Positions 1 through 5,980 of a stretch of 7,986 nucleotides of DNA are shown in pieces (positions within the stretch are counted from its first letter, which is position 1; every line of letters begins with the position of its first letter). The notes beneath the pieces were generated by a model. The model did not search any database. It saw nothing but the letters and a program-made list of their open reading frames with translations, and was not told the origin of the DNA. A program made the translations under genes and the position numbers. Where the stretch lies: positions 1 to 7,986 of the forward strand of contig JAFAEC010000001.1 in the NCBI GenBank assembly GCA_023424215.1. Reading direction: 5' to 3'. The DNA is from Pseudomonadota bacterium. GTDB taxonomy: Bacteria; Pseudomonadota; Alphaproteobacteria; Caulobacterales; Caulobacteraceae.

Positions 1-569
1 GACCTGGCCCATGCGCCGCGCGGCGCAGGCCAGGTTGAAGGCGCGGCGGGCGAGGATGTCGGGGTCCCAGGCGAAGGGGGACCAGCGGGCGAAGACCTGG
101 GCCCAGGCCAGCGTCAGCCGCACCGCCTCGCGGGCGCCGCGCTCGCCCTCCTGCATCAGCGAGGGCAGCCAGGCGAAGGCGTGCAGGTCGACGGCGAAGG
201 CCCGGGTCGGGCTGGGGCGGTTGAAGGGATCCTCCGGCGGAGGGACATCGAGGCTGGCGCCGGCGAGGGTGATGCGGCCGGCGAGAATCCCGGCGCCGAC
301 GGCGGGGTCGACGGGCCGGAAGTCGCGCGGCGTGGAGGCGAACCCCGGCGCGGCGCGGCCCTTCAGCGTCTGGGTGTAGCCGGGCAGGCCGTAGAGCTCG
401 ATCCACAGCTGGCGGGTCAGCAGGCGGCCGGCGATGGCGGGCCACAGCGACGGACCGGTCGAGGGGCCGGCGGACCGGACGGGGGTGCGCATCGGCGCGC
501 CGCGCAGGCCCGGGATCTCGCCGGGCGGAGGGGCGGAGCCTTCGGAGCGGGCGAAGGGGCCGAGCGGGC

Positions 570-573
<4 letters not shown>
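1..573 (-). CDS. Heparinase II/III family protein, N-terminal part (cut by window edge)
   Basis: The frame is open for 191 codons from a GTG at 573-571 to the left edge, so the C-terminal part is missing. Family members are polysaccharide lyase-like proteins with an alpha-helical N-terminal domain followed by a beta-sandwich domain; only the N-terminal part is visible here. Recognisable family features are LTRQLWIELYGLPGY (residues about 52-66), a 'DP..G..ILAGRITLAGASLDVP' stretch around residue 90-112, then 'DPFNRPSPTRAFAVDLHAFAWL' and a Trp-rich helical region (WAQVFARWSPFAWD). The GTG overlaps the rpe stop by 4 bases (GTGA), which suggests an operon and translational coupling; an internal ATG at 492-490 (codon 28) is an alternative start, because residues 1-27 are Pro/Gly-rich and may not be conserved. 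The substrate cannot be deduced. In alphaproteobacteria a heparinase-like gene beside rpe and purH is a recurring arrangement. Family call is fairly secure; the start is less so. Confidence 0.82.
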
Positions 574-1229
<656 letters not shown>

Positions 1230-1271
1230 GGCTCCCGGATACGGCGGCGCGGCCGCAGGGGCAAGCCGGGC

Positions 1272-1294
1272 GGTCTGGCCATGCGTGCCGGACC
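1272..1294. promoter_or_regulatory. Inverted repeat in the rpe / osmC-like divergent spacer
   Basis: GGTCTGGC (1272-1279) and GCCGGACC (1287-1294) are complementary except for one position (G-U if RNA), with a 7-nt loop. The repeat sits centrally in the 101-bp spacer (1230-1330) between the divergent rpe and OsmC-like genes, about 36 bp before the OsmC-like start. It could be an operator for a dimeric regulator or just a G+C-rich coincidence. I see no convincing -35/-10 pair for either gene in this spacer. Confidence 0.3.
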
Positions 1295-1330
1295 AGCCTA
1301 GCTGTAGCGGACCGTGCAGCGGAGAGCCCC

Positions 1331-1798
1331 ATGAGCGAACACCTGGCCACCGTCGAATGGCGTCGTGGCGACCAGCCCTTCCTCGACAACCGCTACGACC
1401 GCGCCCACGAGTGGCGCTTCGACGGCGGGGCGGTGGTGCGCGGTTCGTCGGCCCCCTCCAGCGTGCCGGCGCCGCTGTCCGACCCCGCCGCGGTCGACCC
1501 GGAGGAGGCGCTGGTGGCGGCGGTGTCGAGCTGCCACATGCTGTTCTTCCTCGCCTATGCGGCGCGGGCGGGCTTCGTCGTCGACAGCTACCGCGACGAC
1601 GCCGTCGGCGTGCTGGGCAAGGACGAGCGCGGCAAGGTGTCGATCACCGCCGTGACCCTGCGGCCCGCCGTCGCCTTCTCGGGCGAGACGCGGCCCGATG
1701 CGGCGGCGCTGGACGAGCTGCACCACCGCGCCCACGAGGCCTGCTACGTGGCCAACTCGATCCGGGCGCCGGTCGCGGTCGAACCCGTTCCGGCCTGA
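1331..1798 (+). CDS. OsmC/Ohr family protein (peroxiredoxin-like)
   Basis: OsmC/Ohr proteins are small cytosolic dimers; characterised members reduce organic hydroperoxides using two cysteines. The 155-aa product has the expected layout: an N-terminal beta region with the Arg-containing VVRGSSAPS (residues 35-43), DPEEALVAAVSSCHMLFFL (56-74) opening the long central helix with peroxidatic Cys68, and a second Cys138 in HEACYVANSI. Both redox cysteines are therefore present. The E-A-L-x-A-A-x-x-S-C motif and the C-terminal 'CYVANS' are typical of the OsmC-like branch often annotated simply as 'OsmC family', rather than of classical Ohr. A good ribosome site (GGAGAG, 1321-1326) precedes the ATG. 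The last 55 bp overlap the 3' end of the opposite-strand hydrolase gene. It is probably transcribed alone, since both neighbours lie on the other strand. The substrate is unknown. Confidence 0.9.
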   Translation: MSEHLATVEWRRGDQPFLDNRYDRAHEWRFDGGAVVRGSSAPSSVPAPLSDPAAVDPEEALVAAVSSCHMLFFLAYAARAGFVVDSYRDDAVGVLGKDERGKVSITAVTLRPAVAFSGETRPDAAALDELHHRAHEACYVANSIRAPVAVEPVPA

Positions 1799-2544
1799 GG
1801 CGCGACCGCGACGTCCTCCAGCAGGGCGGCGAAGCGTCGCACCGCCTCCTCGGCCAGTTCGGGATGGTAGCGCATCGGCGGGGCGGTCATCGGCTCGTCG
1901 AAGCTGTGGGTGCCGTCGGCGATCCAGGTCTCCACCTCGGCCCCGCAGTCGCGGATCATGGCGTGGACCCGTTCGGCGTTGCGCACCGTGGTCAGGTGGT
2001 CCGAGCGGGCGATGACCGCCAGGGTCTTCGGACAATGCCGCCACGGGCGCATGCGGTTGAGGGCGGCGACGCCGACGTAGGGGTAGGCGAGGTAGGTGGC
2101 CAGCACGCCGTCGAGGTCGACGTCGCCGGGGTTGGCCAGGCCCAGCGCGCCGGGACGGCGGGCCGAGCTCATCGCCTCCATGATGCCCCAGCCGCCGTGG
2201 CTCCAGCCGGCCAGGGCGATCTTCGACGGGTCCACGTCCCGGCGGTGGGACACGCCGTCCAGCGCCGCCAGCACGTCGCCGGCGCGCTCGTGGCCGCGCA
2301 GCAGCAGGCCGGTGCAGACGGTGGCCATGGCGAAGCTCCGGCCCCAGCCGCGCGGGGCGTAGGAGTCGACGATGAAGGCGCGCCAGCCGATCGCCTTCGC
2401 CGCTGCGGCGTATTTCGGCAGGTGGTCGCGCAGGCCGCCGCAGCCGTGGAACAGGATCACCGCCGGCCGCGGCCGGTCGTCGTCCGGGCCGACCACGGCG
2501 ACATGGGGTTCGAGGCGGGCCCAGCGGGCGGCGAGGGTGTCCAT
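1744..2544 (-). CDS. Dienelactone hydrolase-like alpha/beta hydrolase
   Basis: The product is a 266-aa alpha/beta-hydrolase of the dienelactone-hydrolase type, probably cytosolic (no signal peptide). Visible landmarks: VILFHGCGG (residues 29-37), a strand plus oxyanion-hole loop; RAFIVDSYAPRG (55-66), typical of DLH-like proteins; IALAGWSHGGWG (109-120) with nucleophile Ser115 in G-W-S-H-G; a candidate acid Asp182 in VIARSD; and His213 in DGTHSFDEP. The triad is intact, but DLH itself uses a Cys nucleophile, so this is a serine esterase or hydrolase of unknown substrate. The ATG at 2544 is the first possible start: an in-frame TAA lies four codons upstream. No clear Shine-Dalgarno precedes it. 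The last 17 residues are rich in Ala/Gly/Thr and are encoded opposite the OsmC-like C-terminus, so this tail may be a late extension. It lies downstream of purH on the same strand, across a 221-bp repeat-filled gap. Confidence 0.88.
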   Translation of the reverse strand: MDTLAARWARLEPHVAVVGPDDDRPRPAVILFHGCGGLRDHLPKYAAAAKAIGWRAFIVDSYAPRGWGRSFAMATVCTGLLLRGHERAGDVLAALDGVSHRRDVDPSKIALAGWSHGGWGIMEAMSSARRPGALGLANPGDVDLDGVLATYLAYPYVGVAALNRMRPWRHCPKTLAVIARSDHLTTVRNAERVHAMIRDCGAEVETWIADGTHSFDEPMTAPPMRYHPELAEEAVRRFAALLEDVAVAPQAGTGSTATGARIELAT

Positions 2545-2588
2545 GGGGCCAGCTTAGCCGGCGCGCCGCCGATGAACAGTCGGCCGGC

Positions 2589-2753
2589 GATTCCGGTCAG
2601 CCCGGCGCGACGATTCCGGCCAGTCCGGCGGCGAGTTCGGCCCCACCGGACAGCGACATCGCAGGGACAGGACGGGGACATCGACGCGATACGGGGGCGA
2701 CACCGGCGCGACAGCCGGAGGACTCCCGGAAGACCCGTCGGGGACAGGGACGA
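2589..2753. repeat. Degenerate 11-bp tandem repeat array in the purH-hydrolase spacer
   Basis: The non-coding gap 2545-2765 is mostly periodic. From 2655 the trinucleotide GAC (once GAT) recurs at exactly 11-bp steps nine times: 2655, 2666, 2677, 2688, 2699, 2710, 2721, 2732 and 2743. Example units are GACATCGCAGG (2655), GACATCGACGC (2677), GACACCGGCGC (2699) and GACAGCCGGAG (2710). The leftward part keeps the period more loosely as roughly double units: CGATTCCGGTCAG (2588), CGATTCCGGCCAG (2611) and a decayed GCGAGTTCGG (2631), spaced 23 and 21 bp, so the 2633 and 2589 GA steps remain in phase. I find no open frame with a credible start in it. The array would be transcribed as the 3' untranslated region of purH if transcription continues. 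The repeat is seen directly; any function is unknown. Confidence 0.7.
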
Positions 2754-2765
2754 CGGCCGCAGGCG

Positions 2766-4370
2766 TCAGTGCCGGAACACCCGCACCCCGGTGAAGGCCA
2801 TGGCGATCCCCGCCTCGTCCGCCGCCGCGATGACCTCGTCGTCGCGGATCGAGCCGCCGGGCTGGATCACCGCCGTGGCGCCGGCGGCGACCGCCTCGAG
2901 CAGGCCGTCGGCGAAGGGGAAGAAGGCCTCGGAGGCGCAGGCCGACCCTTGGGCCAGCGAATGGGCAAGGCCCTTGGCCTCGCCGGCCTCGCGGGCGCGG
3001 ATGGCGGCGATGCGGGCGGAGTCGCGGCGGTTCATCTGGCCGGCGCCGATGCCGGCGGTCTGGCCGTCCTTGGCGTAGACGATGGCGTTCGACTTGACGT
3101 GCTTGGCGACCGTGAAAGCGAACAGCATGTCCTGGATCTCGGTCGGGGTCGGCTGGCGACGGGTGACGATCTTCAGGTCAGACGAGGCGATGCGCGAGCG
3201 GTCGCGGCCCTGGACGAGGAAGCCGCCGGCCACCGAGCGGAACACCTCGCCGGCCGCCAGCGGATCGGGCAGGCCGTCGGTCAGCAGCAGGCGCAGGTTC
3301 TTCTTGGCGGCGAAGACGGCCTTCGCCTCCTCGTCGGCGCCAGGGGCGATGACCACCTCGGTGAAGATGCCGGTGATGGCGCGGGCGTCGGCGCCGGTCA
3401 GGGGGCGGTTGACCGCCACCACCCCGCCGAAGGCCGAGACCGCGTCGCACTCCAGCGCCCGGGCGTAGGCCTCCTCGAGATCGTTCCCGACGGCCACGCC
3501 GCAGGGATTGGCGTGCTTGACGATGACGCAGGCCGGGGCCTCGAACTCGGCCACCAGTTCATAAGCGGCGTCGGCGTCGGCGATGTTGTTGTAGCCCAGC
3601 TCCTTGCCCTGCAGCTGGCGGGCGTTGGCGACGCCGGGACGGGTTTCGCCGGTGCGGTAGAAGGCCCCGGTCTGGTGCGGGTTCTCGCCATAGCGCAGGG
3701 TCTGGGCCAGGGCGCCGGCGATCGACTTGCGGGCCGGGGCGGCGTCGCCCAGCTGGCCGGCGAACCAGCCGGAGACGGCGGCGTCATAGGCGGCGGTGCG
3801 GGCGAAGGCGCGGGCGGCGAGGCGCTTGCGCAGCTCCAGCGTCGTGGCCCCGTCGGCCTTCAGGGCCTCGACGATCATGGCGATCGACTCGCTGTCGACG
3901 GCCACGGCGACGTAGCCGTGGTTCTTCGAGCCCGAGCGGATCATGGCCGGGCCGCCGATGTCGACGTTCTCGATCGCGGCCTCGAAGCCGCCGCCCGAGG
4001 CGACGGTCTGCTCGAACGGATAGAGGTCGATCCAGAGGATATCGACGCCGCCGATGCCATGCGTCGTCATGGCCTCGGCGTGGGCCGGCGCGTCGCGCAC
4101 GCCCAGCAGGCCGCCGTGCACCACCGGGTGCAGGGTCTTGACCCGGCCGTCCATCATCTCCGGGAAGCCGGTCAGGTCGGCGACGTCCTTCACCGGCAGG
4201 CCGAAGCCGGCGATGGCGGCGCGGGTGCCGCCGGTCGAGACCAGTTCGACGCCGAGATCGTGCAGGGTGCGGGCGACGTCCTCCAGCCCGGTCTTGTCGC
4301 TCAGCGAGATCAGCGCGCGCTTCGGCGCCACGCGGTCGGGCGCGGGGGGAAAGTCGGGAGCGGCGGGCAT
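2766..4370 (-). CDS. purH: Bifunctional AICAR formyltransferase / IMP cyclohydrolase
   Basis: PurH catalyses the last two steps of de novo IMP synthesis: formylation of AICAR with 10-formyl-THF, then ring closure of FAICAR. At 534 aa it has the usual length. The N-terminal cyclohydrolase (MGS-like) domain spans about residues 17-215, with ALISLSDKTGL, LVSTGGTRAAI, DGRVKTLHPVVHGGLL (74-89), DLYPF and ENVDIGGPAMIRSGSKNH. The transformylase domain starts with TLRYGENPHQTGAFY (224-238) and carries the catalytic Lys285-His286 in VIVKHANPCGVA. It continues through AFGGVVAVNRPL, KNLRLL and ACASEAFFPFADG, and ends in PGGSIRDDEVI and FTGVRVFRH. No key residue is missing. The ribosome site before the ATG is weak, but the N-terminus (MPAAPDFPPAPD, then the first strand) looks like other Caulobacterales PurH proteins. 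The gene has its own plausible promoter at about 4411-4440. The mirrored open frame on the plus strand across 2769-4541 is a G+C shadow. Confidence 0.98.
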   Translation of the reverse strand: MPAAPDFPPAPDRVAPKRALISLSDKTGLEDVARTLHDLGVELVSTGGTRAAIAGFGLPVKDVADLTGFPEMMDGRVKTLHPVVHGGLLGVRDAPAHAEAMTTHGIGGVDILWIDLYPFEQTVASGGGFEAAIENVDIGGPAMIRSGSKNHGYVAVAVDSESIAMIVEALKADGATTLELRKRLAARAFARTAAYDAAVSGWFAGQLGDAAPARKSIAGALAQTLRYGENPHQTGAFYRTGETRPGVANARQLQGKELGYNNIADADAAYELVAEFEAPACVIVKHANPCGVAVGNDLEEAYARALECDAVSAFGGVVAVNRPLTGADARAITGIFTEVVIAPGADEEAKAVFAAKKNLRLLLTDGLPDPLAAGEVFRSVAGGFLVQGRDRSRIASSDLKIVTRRQPTPTEIQDMLFAFTVAKHVKSNAIVYAKDGQTAGIGAGQMNRRDSARIAAIRAREAGEAKGLAHSLAQGSACASEAFFPFADGLLEAVAAGATAVIQPGGSIRDDEVIAAADEAGIAMAFTGVRVFRH

Positions 4371-4410
4371 GGCGGCGTCCGTATGTCAGGGGCGGGGAGG
4401 GATGCGGCGG

Positions 4411-4439
4411 GCTCTAGCATTGTCCCGGAGCGGATTGAA
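4411..4439 (-). promoter_or_regulatory. Candidate purH promoter (housekeeping sigma type)
   Basis: On the minus strand GCTAGAGC (4418-4411) matches all but one fixed position of the Caulobacter vegetative -10 element GCTANAWC. A weak -35-like TTCAATC (4439-4433) lies 14 nt upstream, within the 10-14 nt spacing known for that promoter class. A start near 4404 would give purH a leader of about 34 nt. The -35 match to TTGACGS is poor (4 of 7), so an activator may be needed, or the call may be wrong. Confidence 0.4.
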
Positions 4440-4454
4440 CCGTGGAGGACGGTT
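4438..4454. promoter_or_regulatory. Perfect inverted repeat abutting the purH promoter; half-site repeated at 4475
   Basis: AACCGT (4438-4443) and ACGGTT (4449-4454) are exact inverted copies around the 5-nt spacer GGAGG. The repeat overlaps the first bases of the candidate purH -35. The longer half-site GGACGGTT (4447-4454) recurs directly at 4475-4482, 28 bp further upstream of purH. A dimer-binding operator or activator site with an additional half-site is the natural reading, but no regulator is identified. An RNA hairpin is less likely, as the site lies upstream of the inferred start. Confidence 0.4.
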
Positions 4455-4519
4455 ACGGGCGAAAGCAGGCCTGGGGACGGTTCGCGCGCGGAGGTGGATC
4501 GCCGGAACAGATTGGCAAC

Positions 4520-4533
4520 ATTCCCCCGGGAAT
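4520..4533. terminator. Short palindrome after the deacylase gene (weak terminator or operator)
   Basis: ATTCCC and GGGAAT flank a CC centre at 4520-4533, starting 13 bp beyond the deacylase stop codon. As RNA from the minus strand it gives a short stem with no U tract, so it would be a poor intrinsic terminator. On the plus strand a TTGGCA (4512-4517) precedes it and GTGCTAGGC follows it, so it could instead be an operator inside a weak promoter. Neither reading is firm. Confidence 0.25.
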
Positions 4534-4546
4534 CGTGCTAGGCAAA

Positions 4547-5095
4547 TCACCCCCGCAGCCGCCCGAAATCCACCACCACCGGCTCCCGCCCGATCAGCGT
4601 CAGGAACCGCCGGAAGTCCGTCTGCGTCAGGGCCGTCGTGGCCGTGTTGGTCAGCGGGTGGAAGTTGACGACGTCGGCGTCCCACAGGGCCTTGTCGAGG
4701 ACGAAGGTCACGCGGTGGCCGGGGTCGTTGATCAGGCCGAGGGCCGTCACCGAGCCGGGGCGGACGCCGAGGGTCTCCCACAGCAGGGCCTCGTTTCCGA
4801 AGGACAGGCGGGCCGAGCCGATCCACTTGTCGGCGCGCTTCAGGTCGACCACCGTGTCCTGGCGGGCCGAGATCAGCCACAGCCTTCCCTTCTTGTCCTT
4901 GAGGAACAGGTTCTTGCTGTGCGCGCCGGGCATGGCGGCCTTGAGCTCGCGCCCCTCGTCGACGCGGAACACGGCCGGATGGTCGTGGGTGGTCTGTTCG
5001 ATCCCCCGCTCCGCCATCCACGCCAGCAGGCGGTCGCGGTCGAACGCGGGGTCGGGGAGAAGGGCCGCGGCGGCGGCCGGCTTGTCTTCGGTCAT
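4547..5095 (-). CDS. YbaK/ProX-type aminoacyl-tRNA deacylase (PrdX / ProXp-ala-like)
   Basis: Proteins of this family hydrolyse mischarged tRNA in trans, typically alanine wrongly attached to tRNA-Pro, replacing the editing domain missing from alphaproteobacterial prolyl-tRNA synthetases. The 182-aa product is a single YbaK domain after a short Ala-rich leader (residues 1-18). Visible motifs: THDHPAVFRVDEG (36-48), GAHSKNLFLKDKKG (57-70) with the conserved catalytic-site Lys61, WLISA, a GSVTALGLIND loop (114-124), and NFHPLTNTATT (144-154) near the end. The wording of these motifs matches the PrdX/ProXp-ala branch rather than YbaK or ProXp-y. The GSVT loop is followed by Ala-Leu where many relatives have Pro-Phe, which may affect pocket shape. 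It is transcribed towards purH but separated from it by 176 bp with its own signals, and it diverges from the DUF6065-type gene across 53 bp. Family assignment is secure; the exact substrate is inferred. Confidence 0.9.
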   Translation of the reverse strand: MTEDKPAAAAALLPDPAFDRDRLLAWMAERGIEQTTHDHPAVFRVDEGRELKAAMPGAHSKNLFLKDKKGRLWLISARQDTVVDLKRADKWIGSARLSFGNEALLWETLGVRPGSVTALGLINDPGHRVTFVLDKALWDADVVNFHPLTNTATTALTQTDFRRFLTLIGREPVVVDFGRLRG

Positions 5096-5137
5096 CGGGC
5101 GAAGCTAGGGGTGAAGACCTGTCGCGAAAAGCCTGCC

Positions 5138-5141
5138 GGAG
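5138..5141 (+). promoter_or_regulatory. Ribosome site that selects the GTG start of the DUF6065-type gene
   Basis: GGAG lies 7 nt before the GTG at 5149. The first ATG in the frame (5170) has no comparable purine-rich sequence at a suitable distance, and the seven residues gained with GTG (ELECY after the initiator) resemble the start of other family members, so GTG is preferred. Confidence 0.6.
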
Positions 5142-5148
5142 ATCGCCC

Positions 5149-5889
5149 GTGGAGCTCGAGTGCTACCCCATGATGCCGCAGCCGCCGGACCTCGTGCCGG
5201 GGCGGCAGTCGCGCAACTGGATGGACGCCTTCGCCAGCCGGCACCCCTACCGCTGCCTGCCGCTGACCATGGCCAACACCACGGGCTGGGAGATCCTGTG
5301 CCCGATCACCTTCACCGCCGAGTGGAACGGCGGGCCGAGCCAGGACGACATCGTCATCACGCCCGAGCGGCCGACGCCGAACCTGAAGCACATCGTCACC
5401 TCGCACTTCTCGCGCGGGGTGCTGACCATGCATCCGCAGTACCTGTTCCGCACGCCGCCGGGCTGGGGGCTGCTGGCCGGCGGCTCGCCGAACCACGTCA
5501 AGGACGGCATCCAGCCGCTGACCGGCCTGATCGAGACCGACTGGCTGCCCTTCCCCTTCACCATGAACTGGATCTTCACCCGGCCGGGACGGGTGAAGTT
5601 CGAGAAGGGCGAGCCGTTCTGCTTCATCACCCCGATCGAGCACCGCAAGGTCGAGCAGTTCGAGCCGGTGATCCGGACGCTGGAGTCCAACCCCAACATG
5701 CACGGCCAGTTCGAGGCGTGGAACCGGGCGCGGACCGACTTCAACCAGCGCCTCGCCGCCGGCGACCCGGAGGCCGCCAAGGAGGCGTGGCAGCGCTACT
5801 ACTTCAAGGGCGAAGTGCCCGAGGACCTCGGCAAGGCCCCGGAGACGCATGTGAACAAGCGCCGGCTGAAGGGGCCGAGGATCGGGTAG
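5149..5889 (+). CDS. DUF6065-type protein of unknown function
   Basis: The 246-aa product matches, from memory of the family, the DUF6065 pattern: an N-terminal 'E.CY', then RNWMDAFASRHPYRCLPLTMANTTGWEILCP (residues 22-52), AEWNGGP (57-63), SHFSRGVLTMHPQYLFRTPPGW (85-106), ETDWLPFPFTMNWIFTRPG (129-147) and FEKGEPFCFITPIEH (151-165). No signal peptide or membrane segment is visible, so it is probably cytosolic. The core (residues 20-170) is unusually rich in Trp, Phe and Pro with conserved-looking His. The C-terminal 60 residues are charged and likely helical, ending in a Lys/Arg-rich tail. No catalytic motif is recognised and no function is established. It begins with GTG behind a good ribosome site, diverges from the deacylase gene, and converges on the lipoprotein gene across a 91-bp repeat region. 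I am confident it is a real gene and fairly confident of the family. Confidence 0.8.
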   Translation: MELECYPMMPQPPDLVPGRQSRNWMDAFASRHPYRCLPLTMANTTGWEILCPITFTAEWNGGPSQDDIVITPERPTPNLKHIVTSHFSRGVLTMHPQYLFRTPPGWGLLAGGSPNHVKDGIQPLTGLIETDWLPFPFTMNWIFTRPGRVKFEKGEPFCFITPIEHRKVEQFEPVIRTLESNPNMHGQFEAWNRARTDFNQRLAAGDPEAAKEAWQRYYFKGEVPEDLGKAPETHVNKRRLKGPRIG

Positions 5890-5892
5890 GCA

Positions 5893-5980
5893 GGGACCAG
5901 GTTCCAGGTTCTAGGGGCCAGGGAAGGAAGGCTGGCGAACGGCCTCCCTAGAACCTAGCCCCTAACATCTAGAACCTTCC
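5893..5980. repeat. Opposed arrays of 7-bp repeats between convergent genes; possible bidirectional terminator
   Basis: The left array reads GGGACCA, GGTTCCA, GGTTCTA, GGGGCCA in uninterrupted 7-bp units from 5893 to 5920. The right array reads CTAGAAC, CTAGCCC, CTAACAT, CTAGAAC from 5948 to 5975, the same kind of unit (about CTRGNMC) in the opposite orientation. AGGTTCTAGGG (5906-5916) and CCCTAGAACCT (5946-5956) are perfect inverted copies of 11 bp with a 29-nt loop. A second CTAGAACCT at 5969-5977 can compete for the same left arm. The array begins 4 bp after one stop codon and ends directly at the other, so it fills the whole convergent gap. A shared terminator or transcript-end stabiliser is a reasonable inference. 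It may also be a member of a dispersed intergenic repeat family of this lineage. Confidence 0.75.

Noticed and set aside
1298..2044. 248-codon minus-strand frame over the osmC-like and hydrolase genes
   Set aside because: It overlaps the hydrolase on the same strand in another frame, is Arg/Gly-rich, and shows no recognisable motif.
2769..4541. 590-codon plus-strand open frame opposite purH
   Set aside because: It mirrors purH codons in the complementary frame (Gly/Asp/Val/Ala-rich, no domain). purH is unambiguous, so this is a shadow.
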